64,000 nt of DNA from Larus michahellis (taxonomy: Eukaryota > Chordata > Aves > Charadriiformes > Laridae). The translations under genes were made by a program, and so were the position numbers. A model generated the notes under the pieces. That model searched no databases, was not told where the DNA came from, and worked only from the letters and a program-made list of their open reading frames with translations. Where the stretch lies: positions 169,757,092 through 169,821,091 of the forward strand of contig NC_133896.1 in NCBI RefSeq assembly GCF_964199755.1, in the 5' to 3' direction. Below are positions 1 through 12,728 of the stretch, piece after piece (position 1 is the first letter of the stretch; every line of letters begins with the position of its first letter).

Positions 1-1082
1 ATTTGAAAGTAAAATACATTCATAAAGCAAGAGCGTAACTGATTTACCATATCACCTGACATTGATTTAAATCTGCACAAGGACAAGCTGTCCATGTATC
101 TTACCTTTTCTTAGCAACTTTTCTGATGTCTCTAAGTTTGCAACCTGTGTAGGTAAACAGGTCTTTCATGAATCCATCTATGACATCTTAATTAAGAGCA
201 CAAAACCATTATGTTGTCATCATTCAGATGAAAAATATATCTTAAACAAGAACAATATAATCAATGGTCATGGTAGAAAAACATACCAAGTTTTGTCCTT
301 TTTTTGTTTTAAGATTTTGAAGAAACACTTAAAAAATCAGAAGATAAAATTGAATTTATATGTTTGATTGTTTTATTGACTCTTGATACCAGTGTTGTAA
401 ATTGTGATTTTATATAGCTTCTTGGAGACAATGCTGGGAACCTGTGTTATGTGTTAAGGGAGGTGCACTGACTTCATGTGCACATCAAATACTCATAAAG
501 TTTTTATTCTGAGACAGATCTGATAGAAAGGCTGGTTAAAACTAAATAGAAAATAGTTAATTTTGTAATAAAACAAACAAGCAAAAAAATGTACAACGAA
601 AAGTATTAAAAGAATTGGTGGATAAATGTTTCTGAAACAATACTTTAATGTCATTAATACCAAAACACTGGGGAAGTTGCTGAAAATAAGAATAAATCTT
701 GCATTATAGTAATATTTTAAGAGATAATTCAATTTACCCAGTAAATTATAATGCTGTTAATTCAGCGTTATAAATATTATATTAAGTAGTATGTGGTATG
801 ATAGAAAAAGAAAACATAACATAATAGCAATCAATATCTCTCAATATAATTTGTTAGGTTCATATATTATACTTTCGATGAGACTAAAATTTACTTGATG
901 AAGTTAAAAATACCAATACAAGATAAATCTCAGAAAGATTTTTGCTTTGGTACTAGTTGATATTTTTCTTAAAAATAAACCTTGAAAAAAAATCAAAATT
1001 GTTTACACTAAATGGATAATAAATTTCATTGAAATGGATAGTAATCCCATGTTTTACAGTTCCCTCTTAGTGAAGTCAAGAT
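1..1082. other. AT-rich intergenic sequence
   Basis: No gene or recognisable repeat is visible. The stretch is AT-rich with stop codons in all frames. The longest open frame (493-732, minus) is short, rich in Phe, Tyr and Ile, and resembles no family I know. Confidence 0.6.
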
Positions 1083-1691
1083 GGGAGGCAGCTTGGGCTG
1101 CAGAGATGATGAACTGGTTGAGTTCGCAGCCCTGAGGGATATGGGTCAGGCAAAGAGTCAAGTCAAGACCCCGAATTTTAGGAAAGCAAAATTCCATCTC
1201 TTCAAGAGTTAGTCAATAAAACCCCCTAGGAAACTGCCTTCAGAGACAAGGGAGCAGAACAGAGCTGGCAGATCTTTAAGGACACTTTCCACAGAGTTCA
1301 AGAGCTCTTGATCCCCAGGTGTAAGAAATCAGGAAATGAAGGCAAGAGACTGCCTGAGCCAAGTCAAGACCTGCTGGTCAAACTAAAGGGCAAGAAGGAA
1401 ATGCACAAGCAGTGGAACCAGGGACAGGTATCCTGGGAAGAGTACAGGGATGCTGCCCAGTTGTGTAGGGATGGGGTCAGGAAGGCCAAAGCGCAGCTGG
1501 AGCTGAACTTGGCAAGGAATGCAAAGAATAATAAGAAGGGCTTCTACAGGTATTTCAGCCAGAAAAGGAAGGTCAAAGAAAGCAAAGAAACCTTGATGAG
1601 CAAGACTGGCAAACTGGTAACAACAGATGAGGAGAAGGCTGAGGTACTCAACAACCTTTTCACCTCATTCTTCACTGGCAACCTCTTTTCC
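1083..1691 (+). mobile_element. CR1 LINE copy A, 5' part (interrupted)
   Basis: This is the region of CR1 ORF2 between the endonuclease and reverse transcriptase domains. It is readable in translation from about 1308 (the KLKGKKEMHKQWNQGQ segment, then RKAKAQLELNLARNAKNNKK and the FYRYFSQKRK segment) and ends at LNNLFTSFFTGN. The endonuclease domain is missing, so this copy is 5'-truncated, as most CR1 copies are. It breaks off at about 1691, where copy B begins, and its missing continuation appears after copy B at 3846. It is diverged and has no intact reading frame across its length. The homology is recognised from knowledge of the family; no search was run. Confidence 0.85.
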
Positions 1692-3769
1692 TTGGATTTC
1701 AGGAGGGCTAACTTTGACCTCTTGAAGAAACTGCTTGGAGAGATCCCGTGGGCCAGGGCTCTGGAAGGCAAAGGGGCTCAATAAAGCTGGTTGATATTCA
1801 AAGACCACTTCCTCCAAGCTCAGGATCGATGCATCCTTAAGAGAAAGAAATCGGCCAAGGGACACAGGAGACCACGGTTGAGTAGGGAGTTTCAGAAAAA
1901 GCTCAAGTGGAAGAAGGAAGTCTACAATAAGTGGAAGAAGGGATTGACCCCTTGGGAGAATTACAAGAATGCTGACAGAGCGTGCAGGGATGAAACAAGG
2001 AAAGCCAAGGCCACCTTGGAATTAAACCTGGCTAGGGATGTCAAGCTCAACAGGAAGGGCTTCTACAAGTATATTGGAACTAAAATGAAGACCAGAGAAG
2101 CTGTGGGCCCACTGTTGAATGAAACAGGAGCCACGGTGACGGAGGATGTGGAGAAGGCGGAGTTACTGAATGCCTTCTTCGCTTTGGTCTTTACTGCTTG
2201 GCCCAGCCCTCAGGAGTCCCAGGCACTGGGGGAAGTAACGGGGAAAGAAGATGACTTCCCTTGGGTTGAGGAGGATTGAGTGAGGGATCAATTAGATCAA
2301 TTAGATATTCACAAGTCCATGGGCCCCGACGGGATGCACCCGAGAGTGCTGAGGGAGCTGGCGGAAGTCATTGCTGGGCCGCTCTCCATCATCTTTGAAA
2401 GGTCCTGGAGACCAGGAGAGGTGCCTGAGGACTGGAGGAAAGCCAGTGTCACTCCAATCTTCAAAAAAGGCAAGAAGGAGGAGCCAGGGAACTACAGGCC
2501 GGTCAGCCTCACCTCCATCCCTGGAAAGATGATGGAACAGCTTGTTCTGGGCGTCATCTCAAGACATGTGGAGGAAAAGAAAGCTATCAGAAGTCCTCAA
2601 CATGGCTTCACCAAGGGGAAATCACGTCTGACTAATCTGATAGCCTTCTATGATGGAATGACTGGATGGATAGATGAGGGGAGGGCAGTAGATGTGGTCT
2701 ACCTTGACTTAAGCAAGGCATTTGACACGGTCTCCCGCAGCATCCTCATAGGGAAGCTTAGGAAGAGTGGGCTTGATGAATGGACAGTAAGGTGGATAGA
2801 TAACCGGTTGAAAGACAGAGCTCAGAGGGTAGTGATTAGGGGCACAGAGTCTAGTTGGAGGTCAGTGATGAGTGGTGTTCCCCAGGGGTCAGTACTGGGT
2901 CCAGTCCTCTTCAATATATTCATCAATGACCTGGATGAGGGGATAGAGTGCACCCTCAGCAAGTTTGCCAATGACACAAAGCTGGGAGGGGTGGCTGACA
3001 CACCGGAAGGCTGTGCCACCATACAGAGAGACCTGGACAGGTTGAAGATTTGGGCAAAGAGGAACCTTATGAAATTCAATAAGGGCAAGTGTAGGGTGCT
3101 GCACCTGGGGAGGAATAACCCCATGCACCAGTACAGGTTGGGGGCTGACCTGCTGGAGAGCAGCTCAGCTGAAAGAGACCTGGGAGTCCTGGTGGACAAC
3201 AAGTTGACCATGAGCCAACAATGTGCCTTTGTGGCCAAGAAGGCCAATGGCATCCTGGGGCGCCTCAAGAAGAATGTGGCCAGCAGGTCGAGGGAGGTCA
3301 TCCTCCCCCTCTACTCTGCCCTGGTGAGGCTGCACCTGGAGTACTGTGTCCAGTTCTGGGCTCCCCGGTTCAAGAAGGACAGGGAACTGGTGGAGAGGGT
3401 GCAGCAGAGAGCTACCAAGATGATTAGGGGACTGGAACACCTCTCTCTTGTGAAGAAAGACTGAGGGATTTGGGTGTCTTCAGTCTGGAAAAAAGACCAC
3501 TGAGGGGGGATCTTATCAACACTTATAAATACTTAAAGGGTGGGTGTCAGGAGGATGGGGCCAGGCTCTTTTCAGTGGTGCCCAACGATAGGACAAGAGG
3601 TAATGGGTGCAAACTTGAGCATAGGAAGTTCCACCTAAACATGAGGAGGAACTTCTTTCCTTTGAGGGTGGCAGAGCACTGGAACAGGCTGCCCAGAGAG
3701 GTGGTGGAGTCTCCAACTCTGGAGACATTCAAAACCCACCTGGATGTGGTCCTGTGCAACCTGCTCTAG
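1692..3769 (+). pseudogene. Broken CR1 ORF2 (reverse transcriptase) of copy B
   Basis: The protein is split into three open stretches: 1791-2279 (linker), 2280-3464 (reverse transcriptase, about 394 codons) and 3470-3769 (C-terminal part). A TGA at 2277-2279 interrupts the frame just before the RT domain, and a stop plus frame change near 3462-3470 separates the C-terminal piece. RT motifs are visible: the [19 protein letters not shown] segment, [12 protein letters not shown] with a catalytic Asp, [13 protein letters not shown], and the active-site box. That box reads FAND rather than the FADD usual in CR1, so the first Asp of the catalytic pair is Asn (codon AAT at 2970-2972). The copy is dead as an autonomous element. 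There is no ATG start; the open stretches are remnants. Confidence 0.85.
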
Positions 3770-3845
3770 GTGACCCTGCTCTGGCAGGGGGGTTGGACTA
3801 GGTGATCTCCAGAGGTCCCTTCCAACCCTATGATTCTATGATTCT
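1692..3845 (+). mobile_element. CR1 LINE copy B, inserted inside copy A
   Basis: This CR1 element of about 2.15 kb is 5'-truncated just after the endonuclease domain (first residues LDFRRANFDLLKK). It continues through the linker, the reverse transcriptase and the C-terminal region to a complete 3' end: the GGTCCCTTCCAACCCTATGATTCT region with a repeated ATGATTCT octamer-type tail at about 3827-3845. It repeats the linker region already present in copy A, so the two could be mistaken for a tandem duplication. The flanks of copy A match across the insertion. No clear target-site duplication is seen, which fits CR1 behaviour. Confidence 0.88.
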
Positions 3846-4378
3846 CACACCTTTTGAGTGGATGGAGGGACAGAAGCAAAGTCCTTGCCACTGTAAGAGA
3901 AGATCAGGTTTATGACCACCTGAGGAACCTGAACGTACATAAGTCTATGGGATCTGATGAGATGCATCCCAGAGTCCTGAGGGAACTGGGTAATATAGTT
4001 GCCAAACCACTCTCCGTGATATTTGAGAAGTCATGGCAGTCAGGTGAGGTCCACGCTGACTGGGAAAAGGGTAACACTGCACCAGTGCACCCATTTTTAG
4101 AAAGGGTAGAAAAGAGAACCCTGAGAACTACCGCCCTGTCAGCCTCACCTCTGTGCCTGGGAAGATCATGGAGCAGATTCTCCTAGAAGCTATGCTAAGG
4201 CACATGGAGGACAGGGAGGTTATTCGAGACAGCCAGCATGGCTTCACCAAGGGCAAGTCCTGCGTGACTAGCTGAGTGGCCTTCTGTGCTGGAGTGGCTA
4301 CATCAGTTGACAAGGGAAGAGCTACAGATGTTATCTATCTGGACTTCTGTAAGGCTTTTGGCACGGTCCCCCTAATAT
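3846..4378 (+). mobile_element. CR1 LINE copy A, continuation after copy B
   Basis: Copy A resumes here with the sequence expected right after its interruption at 1691: the post-linker segment, then DHLRNLNVHKSMGSDEMHPR (about 3916-3975), the start of the RT domain, and a frame-shifted stretch through the PVSLT-type region. It can be followed to a degraded [14 protein letters not shown] at about 4330-4370. It then stops abruptly in the middle of RT. The rest of RT and the 3' tail are absent, which is unusual because CR1 copies normally keep their 3' end. A later deletion is the simplest explanation. Confidence 0.82.
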
Positions 4379-7300
4379 TCTAACTCTCTAAATATTTTAT
4401 ATAACATTATGTAGTGGGTGACAAAAAAACATGTGAGTATCAGTGTTAAAGTTTAGAAACAACATAAAATTATAACTATTGCTTTCACTGAGAAAGAATA
4501 GAGTCATTCTATTTTTGTTTTTTGTTTGGTTTGGTTTGGTTTTTTTGGGGTTTTTTTGCTTTTTACCTAGGATCTCTTATGTTCTTGCTACCATGTGATA
4601 AACAGAAAGTATCATCAAAGTTTCAAAGTAAGGCAGACATATTTAAATTAAAGGATAAAATACCACAGATGAAGATGATCCTCTATGAAGTTCTATATAC
4701 TTCGAACATTTTTAAAGGTCTGTAAGTATTCTATTTATTTAGGGAAGCCTGCTGGGCCTAGATTCATTTTCCCAAAATGTAGGAATATAATGAAGGATAC
4801 TAAATTAGATAAAATTAATCCAGGTCAGAAGCTCACTTTTCATCTTCTAGAAATCACATCTAAAATTCTGTTTTGTAGGGGTAGAGTCCAGTAAGTTCAT
4901 GAATCAGTTCAGTCTCTTACCCAACATGAGATTCTTTGTTACTGTTTTGTTTTGTATTCCAAATTTGAGATCGTTGCATCCACCCAGATTTCTGTCTCCA
5001 ATAATATGCTGACTAATCTTCTATGGTTTTTTTCATGGAAAATACATGTTCCTATGTGCTGATAGGAAATGAAGAACATCCAGAGTCAAAAGAATTTTGT
5101 TCAAAGGATCTATGTTCCTCGCACTTACGCAGCCCTCAGTAACCAAGTAAACGTATGTGAGCAATCCTGGTGACATAACTGATTTAATGAATACTTGTAA
5201 AATCATGGAAATGTTTTAGAAGAGACTGGCAAAGATCCAAATAAAATCTAGAAAACAATTCTACTAAACTTAAATTCAAGTTAATTCTGATGTTTAATTT
5301 CAGTTAGAGACATATTCTATTTGAAAAATCACCGTTAAAAGATGTATATGCGCATACTTATTTTTCTTTAGACCATTCTAACATAGCAATACTTGATAAT
5401 AACAATATATGATGACACACACATTTAAAAAGCAAAAATTAAGCTAAAACACGGATACCTAGAATATTGAATTCTTTTAAAATATTATATCAAAATAAAA
5501 ATATTATAAAGAGTGGCTTTGCAGAACAAGGAATATGATTTTATGATGCCGGAACCTCTTTTCTTTTTGCATTTTTGATTTTACTTACAAATTTCTGTTC
5601 TCTCCTTATGTAACACTAGTAATAATAATCACTTATCTATGCAGATATCACAGCAATCCATGCACTATAATCAGCCCTTCACATATATTTTACTATGTTT
5701 AACTTCAGCTCAACAGTTATAGAACTTAAAGCATAAAAAGAAGTACAATTTTAGGTCTACCTTTCTGATAAAGCAAGAATGTTCTTTAGCATGTATTCTT
5801 AAGAACTTTTTCACTACTTAGCATTGTGGTAGGTTTAATTTATTATTTTATTTTTTAAAGCTAGACATTTTTAAGGATCTTTCAGAGACTTAAGACTTAT
5901 CACAATTAATTTTTTTTGTCTCCCTCCCCCAGATTTTCAATCTGAGTTCTTGTGAAACTAATTTAATCTTTGCTTATGCCGTTTAAAAGTAACACACAGG
6001 TCCTGTGCTGAAGTTATGTCATGTGCCTGCCAGAGGATTGTAATGACCAGTGCCAATGAAGGAACAGAAAAGAGAGCTGTCAAGCAAACTAAATTGCCAA
6101 ATGAATTGCACCTTTTATTTACCCATAGCTACCTACTGAGCACAAAAGAATTTAGATGACTATTCAGATGGTACATATTTAAATTCCTAGAATCACCAGT
6201 ACAAGGAGAAAACCACACACATAAACACACACCAACACCATCAACAACAAAAAAGAAAAAAACCTAACCAAATAAAAAACAAACCAATAAATAAAAACCC
6301 CAAAACACAAAAACCAACCAAAACCACCAAACAAAAAAAAAGGTGCAATTGAGCCTAATGTCTTATATAGCTCTGAGGTCCATTTACATGGCCATTCTGT
6401 AATGGAGGAGTAACAACTCTAAGGATTTGTTTTTATCTTCTTGGAATGCTCCCAGGAGGTGTTCATCTCGTTGATGATCTAGGGAATGGGGTATTTGCCT
6501 TTTGACTCTTGACAACATAAAAATGTAGCATGCAAAGTATTTAAGAAGGGTGGCAATTCCTGGCTTTTTTACTTCTGATGTCATCCTTTTATTTAGCTCA
6601 CCCTTTTAATTTTTGTCTTTGAAACTGTTTTCAAAGGCTAAATTAATTTGCTTAAACTCAGATATTTAGTGCCATTTAAAATGCCTTTGAATATATTGTT
6701 TGGTTTCCAGTAAGCAGTTCAGAAGGGCAGAAGTCCTGTAGTTCATCTGCCAGCTTGAGTGGCCAGTCTCAGGTGTCCAAGATCATCTCACATAGTGTTA
6801 AAGACATATGTTTATGAAATTTAATCCAGTAACTAAAGTCTCTTCTGTAGACGTCTTAACCAGAATAAATCAGTTAGAGTTCCCTTCCTTCTTTTTTGTT
6901 TAGTTGGTGGAAAGAAGAGGCTGGTTTTGAGTGTGATTAATTTCATCCTACAGCAGATAATTGAAGTCAAATGAATTGTGTCTTTTAAAAGTCTGTTTCC
7001 CTCCATTGGCTATAAAAGAGCCTGAATAACCGTGTCAAATTGACTTTGTGGATTTCTCTGACTTGTAGAGGAGAATCTCATACCAAATGTTTTATTGGAT
7101 CTGGCTTTTAGGCTTTCACCTATGTGCATTATCTTCTAAAAGTACTTCCAGTACTAATTCATAAACAGCAATATGTATCCCCATTTGAAAATCTAGGTGA
7201 AAATCTGAGATTAAGTTGTAAAATACGTCTTTAGAGTAATAATACTACAGTTGATCTGCAGGATTTGTTTTTCTTATTGTCTGTGCAGAAGCAGATTCTG

Positions 7301-9220
7301 AAGCTTCTGGAAGCTGAACATATATGACTTCTTACGGTCTGCCAGCGCTCTAGTTCAGTAACCTAACACATACTGATGATCAGACCAGACCATCTGGCAA
7401 GTCCAAGTTAGATGCATGAATTAGACATTTTGGATTCCATGTAGCATTTTTAACTTAGAGTCTTCAACAACGTGACTAAAACTAGGTGGCAGTAATCCAC
7501 CAACAATTTGTTTCAAAATTCTATTAAGAAAATAACCTAATTCTATAGCTAAAAGGAAATAAAACCCCAAAAATAAAACATATGCTTTATTAGGGCAAAA
7601 CAGCTTGGGTTTTTCTTTGCTTTTTGTCCCAGTCTTCAGTTTTTTGCCATCTGAGAAACCAGTTATTGAGCTCATAAAAATGGCGAGCTGTGTACATCAG
7701 ACACGCCATGAAAACTACAAATATGTAAACCTCATTTCAGATACATAGTTTCTTTTCCCGCATATCAAGAATGTGTTCAGAACATGCTGTCACCATATTC
7801 CTTTAACATCAAAGTTGCAGAATATTTAAAACAATGAATAAGAAATGAAAGTTAGTTACTGCTCATGATATTTTGCTAAGGTTTCATGCATGACCATGGA
7901 TCTCAAGCTTTAGAATTATCTTTCTTTTTTCAGATTAAAATTGCAAATTATTTTACTTTGAGAATACTTTATCTTCAAATATCACTTATTTAATAGTTTA
8001 TATGAAGGAACAACAGTAGCCCCAACACGAGTTACAGTATGCTGCCAAAAACTCTCTCATGTCTCAGAAAGACTGGATTAGATTTAGCCTTTTCAACACG
8101 GTAATTTATTTTGATTCTTTCATATGTATGCTTAACTATTTGTAAAGGAAAATCTCCTTGTTTTATGCTGCAATTAATTCTGTTGAAACCTTACATCATT
8201 TTGTAATATCAATTATTGTTCAAAGATTTTTCACCTTTACAATTTTCATATTCTTTACTTGCTGTACAGATAAAATTAAGTGCATTTTTCTCATTAAGTA
8301 AAAATTACTTGACATTAAAATTTTCATTTTTGTATCAAATTGATAAATAATTTCAGTATTTTTGATGATAAATCGCCAGTGTACCCAAGGATGATGTTTT
8401 AAGTGTTTCTTCCATCTTTTTTCAAGTGAGTCAGTTAATGAGTTAAGTTAAACTATACTATGCTTTTTACTTTTATTTTAAAAATGTACCCAGAAATGCT
8501 GTCTGACTTTGATCAACCTAACTTCTTTGCTGAAAGCCTCTATTATGAAAATAATGTACAAAATATGCTTTACTGATTATGTGGTCATTACAGTCCTTAA
8601 AAGAGTCTTTTGTACTTTACAGGACTGTTGCATAACAGGTCTTTAAGTAGCATTATACCAGAGAACTTAGTTGGCTAATTTTCTCTTGTGAAAAATACTT
8701 TTCCCTTTTTTAATCTACATAGAGTAAACAGCAGTTTATACCTTTACAAAAATGTCTTTCAAGGCATGCCTTTTCAAAACACAGAAATTGCTAACTCCAT
8801 TATTCACTTCTTCAGCCTGGACTGAACACTTGGAGGGAATAAACAATTACTTCTTTATGTAAGTGGTGGAAAGCGGTTTAGAGTAGTAGTTGAGGTCATA
8901 TAGCTTCAAATCAAATAGTTAGCTACCGGATTGAATGATTCACTTTTAACTGCACTGCAAAATCACTTGCTGTGATATTTAATGTACAGGAAAACACAGG
9001 AATAATTATTCAGAGAGATTAAGTGCTTTTGTATGTTAAGTAAACAAATCCGTTTGCGTCAATATTTGAATAATATTAATTTAAAACATTAAAAGAAAAC
9101 TCCCTCCCCAGTGTTTGGATAACTCATCCAGAAAATCAGTTGAAAACAAACAAACAAAAATGGTCTAAATGCACAGTGTGTCCTGACCACTGTGAGCTGC
9201 TTTGCTGGTGAAATGTAGCT
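4379..9220. other. AT-rich intergenic sequence
   Basis: No gene seen. It contains a T/G-rich low-complexity tract near 4511-4562 and an A/C-rich tract at 6210-6341. Open frames here (for example 4522-4725 and 7421-7675 minus) are short, of low-complexity or AT-rich composition, and match nothing I recognise. Confidence 0.6.
6210..6341. repeat. A/C-rich low-complexity tract
   Basis: The plus strand is almost free of G and T over about 130 bases, made of interspersed CA, AAAC, CCAAC and A-run units. It is a strand-asymmetric simple sequence, not a protein-coding region. Confidence 0.8.
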
Positions 9221-10051
9221 GTAGTTGACAAGGGGGACAGGATGCCATCCAGAGGGACCTGGACAAGCTTGAGAAGTGGGCCCATGTGAACCTCATGAGG
9301 TTCAACAAGACCAAGTACAGGGTCCTGCACCTGGGTCAGGGCAACCCCCAGTATCAATCCTGCTGGGGGATGAAGGGATTGAGAGCAGCCCTGCCGGGAA
9401 GTACTTGAGGGTACTGGTGGATGAAAAGCTGGACATGAGCTGGCAACGTGTGCTTGCAGCCCAGAAGGCCAACCATATCCTGGGCTGCATCAAAAGAAGC
9501 GTGGCCAGTAGGTCGAGGGAGATGATTCTGCCCCTCCACTCTGGTGAGATCCCACCTGGACTACTGCATACAGCTCTGGAGCCCTCAGCAAAGGATTCAG
9601 AGGAGAGACATGAAAATGATCAGAGGGCTGGAACACCTCCACCTATGAGGACACACTGAGAGAGTTGGGGTTGTTCAGCCTGGAGAAGAGAAGGCTCCAG
9701 GGAGACCTTTTAGCAGCCTTCCAGTACCTAAAGGGGTCCTACAGGATAGATGGGGAGGGACTCTTTATCAGGGAGTGTAGTGATAAGATGAGGGGTAACG
9801 GTTTTAAACTGACAGAGGGGAGATTTAGATTAGATATTAGGAAGGAATTCTTTACTGTGAGGGTGGTGAGACAACAGAGCAGGTTGCCCAGGGAAACTGT
9901 GGATGCCCCATCCCTGGCAGTGTTCAAGGCCAGGCTGGATGGGGCTTTGAGCAACCTGGTCTAGTGGGAGGTGTCCTGGGCCATGGCAGGGGGGTTAGAA
10001 ATAGATGATCTTTAAGGTCCCTTCCAACCTAAACCATTCTATCATTCTATG
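9221..10051 (+). mobile_element. CR1 LINE 3' fragment C
   Basis: This fragment holds the C-terminal part of CR1 ORF2 and the 3' end. Recognisable pieces are the [20 protein letters not shown] start region (about 9240), a shifted frame at 9276-9659, and GLFSLEKRRLQGDLLAAFQY (about 9668) followed by FFTVRVVRQQSRLPRE and a final RLDGALSNLV at about 9935-9964. After the stop, the noncoding tail has the GGTCCCTTCCAACCTAAACC box and an ATTCTATCATTCTATGA end. It is 5'-truncated, with small deletions and frameshifts, and inactive. It belongs to a subfamily close to the fragment at 51744. Confidence 0.88.
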
Positions 10052-12011
10052 AAATTCAATTCTTTTGACTAAGTTCCCTGTTTTGTCTGTAATGGTAATT
10101 GGTGAGTAATCTCCCTGTCCTTATCTTGACCCATAAGATTTCCATTGTATTTTCTCCCTGTTCCGCTGAAGGGAAGCGGTAGAGTGGCTTGGTGGGCACC
10201 CGGCATCCAGCCAGGGCCAACCCACCACAAAGTTCTTTATAAAGGGACAATTTAATATCTGTCTCTCACTATTGTCTACCAACAAACCAAAAATTAAAAC
10301 AATCCAAAAGTCTTGTACAATATAATAGTTACTTTTGGAAGCATGAGATGATTCTTAATCTCTTCACTTTTGAGGTTTTATTTTATGTAATAATGACAAA
10401 AGCGCAATCATAAGTTGATGCATTTTTTTTTGCTTTGTGTGAGAATAACACAAGATGAAAAATTAGCTAATTTTATTTTACAGTGGTCATAAAATGAGAA
10501 AAAATGTTTCTTCTCTGGGTCTGTGTTACATATTGAGTCCTAATGGGTTGCCTTGGAGCAAGTAAGTGGGAAGTAAATAGAGAACAGCTGAGGCAGCAAG
10601 AACTCTGTCATTTATTACAAAAATGACTGAGGGGGCTTCAAGTTGTACAGCAGTGTATTCTCAACATATTAAAAGGTCAGTCTCTGATTCAGCAACTCAC
10701 ATTGTAGGCATATTTGTAAGCATGGTTTTGATTGTTTAACTGAATCAACGTCATATACGTAACGGCTAGGACCTTCAGCTGGATATACGGTTAGTTGAGA
10801 CGCACTGAACTATAGTCTTTTTGCTTAAAGCAGACTGGTAGGTTGACAAAGCAAGATCAAGGAACAGTAACATGTTAGTGTTATTGTAATTATCTATTAT
10901 TATAGTACATATTTTGGCAAAACCAAAAGGCTCCAGCTGTTACCGAATCTCTATCAAGCTCCCTCCTGGCAGGAAGGAGTTTTTTCTCTGCATTGACTAG
11001 GAAGGTGACAAAGATACCTATCTGTGAGTGTGTCTTCTCCTCCAGGAAACCTGAGGATCTTTTGTTTTTGAGCTAAGCTTGCAGGAAGGCTCTCTAGTGT
11101 CACTGGATGATCCAAAGAATGGATCTACAAGTAATGAATACTAGTCTAAGATGACTCTGAGTTAGATTATTTAATTTTTTTAATGATTAATCATTAGAAG
11201 GTGATTAACAGAAAATGAGATTAATATTCCAGTTCCTCAAACTGCTTTTTCTGTAGGGTACCATTAGTGTCTTACTTTACCCGAACTCAAATCTGATGTT
11301 TTGCATCCATGTACATATCTCCCTTACAGCAGCATGGAAGAAAAGCACTAAATAAATCATCAGACAGGCTGAACAAGAATTTAAAATCAGTTTCTGTAGC
11401 CCGTAGGAATGCATGGGACGGTGTAAAACATTAATTTTTAACTCTTCCACTATGTATCAACAGCAGATTTTTACTGAATTATTTTCTACTTCTGACTTTT
11501 TGTTGTGTTACAGTCATAAACAAGATGAAATTTGTGCTTTTTTTCAGCATTTATTGAGTTTGGGATTCAGCGTGTTTAACTTAAAACATCTGAAGCTACA
11601 CATTTTGTCATTATCATTCTCTTAGCTCCCTCTGTGATGGGTAGATAAAGGACATTTGGTGGAGGTATTTTCTTTCTCCACTGCCTGTAAAAGGAGAAGG
11701 TAAGAACCTTTGCTTTTAGATGGCTAGTGACAAGCTAAGAAAGCCTGTTCCTGCTGAACCCATAGGTGCTACCAACTTTAATTCTGGTGATTTATTAGTG
11801 GCATTCTCCTCTGTGACCTTAGAATATCAGTATTACCTCAGTGTGCTAAATTGTGTGTTGAATGTAATGCTTGACAAATGAAACCATAACCTGAAAACAT
11901 TCTAGCCATTTTAAGATCTACAGAAAGAGGAAGGTTTTAATGTTAATGTCTTTTACAGGTTCCAGCCAAGACAATTACATCAACATTTGTTCACTCTGGA
12001 GTTTTGGTATC

Positions 12012-12078
12012 TTTTTTTTTTTTTAGGTTTTTGGTGTCATAAAAAGAAAAAAAAAAGAAAAAAGAAAAAAAAAAAAAA
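12012..12078. repeat. T-run followed by A-rich tract
   Basis: A run of T at 12012-12024 is followed, after about 16 bases, by an A-rich tract with scattered G at 12041-12078. Both are low complexity and could pair with each other. Confidence 0.8.
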
Positions 12079-12316
12079 GGAAGTTCTTCACTTTATTCCC
12101 TAATTTATTCTGGCATACCAAGATTAAGGTTTACAACTATTGTCATGTTGCAGAGTCTTTTTTGTGTGCTGCACCTCACTTCAGAATTCTCCACAGTGAA
12201 AGATATTATAAACACAGAATTATCATATTGTACATTGAATTATATTGAATTAAATATATTTCCACCATTCCTGTATTAATGGAGAGAAAAAGTTACAGAA
12301 GTGGGATTGTCAAGCC

Positions 12317-12354
12317 AAAAAAATAAAAAAAAAAAAAAAAAAAAAAGAAAAAAA
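12317..12354. repeat. A-rich tract
   Basis: Nearly pure A run with one T and one G interruption. It accounts for the poly-lysine seen in the open frame at 12301-12513, which is not a gene. Confidence 0.85.
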
Positions 12355-12710
12355 TCAGTGGTCCTGACAGAAAAGAAATGCATGTTCATCCCAAATAAAG
12401 TCCCTTCTAACATAGGAAAACCTGTGAGATTTTTTTTTTCCAGAAGAAATAAATCAATATTCCTGCTATGGTACTACTGTTTTTACAGCAATATATTCCA
12501 TCAGAAAATCTGATTTAGCAAATTCATCACTGACCTAACTAGACATACCATATTTAAGAGGCAGCACTTAGATTCTGTAGTTAGAACAGAGATCTTATGA
12601 TGCAAATGAGTACTATCATTTTGTGCTGACACTGTGTTATCTATTAGTATTGTTAATAAAACTAATAGCCCATATTTTTACAAATTAGCTCAAATATTTT
12701 CTCCTATACC

Positions 12711-12728
12711 TTTTTTTTTTTTTTTTTT
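12711..12728. repeat. Poly-T run
   Basis: Eighteen consecutive T bases with no associated gene or retroposon seen. Confidence 0.9.

Noticed and set aside
1308..2279. Tandem duplication of a coding domain
   Set aside because: The two similar segments belong to two CR1 copies, one nested in the other, as the resumption at 3846 shows.
2822..3440. Minus-strand open frames over the CR1 element
   Set aside because: They are shadows of the plus-strand reverse transcriptase; the same shadow recurs over the other CR1 copies at 9302 and 51727.
12301..12513. Lysine-rich open frame of 70 codons
   Set aside because: It is created by a poly-A tract and has no recognisable domain.
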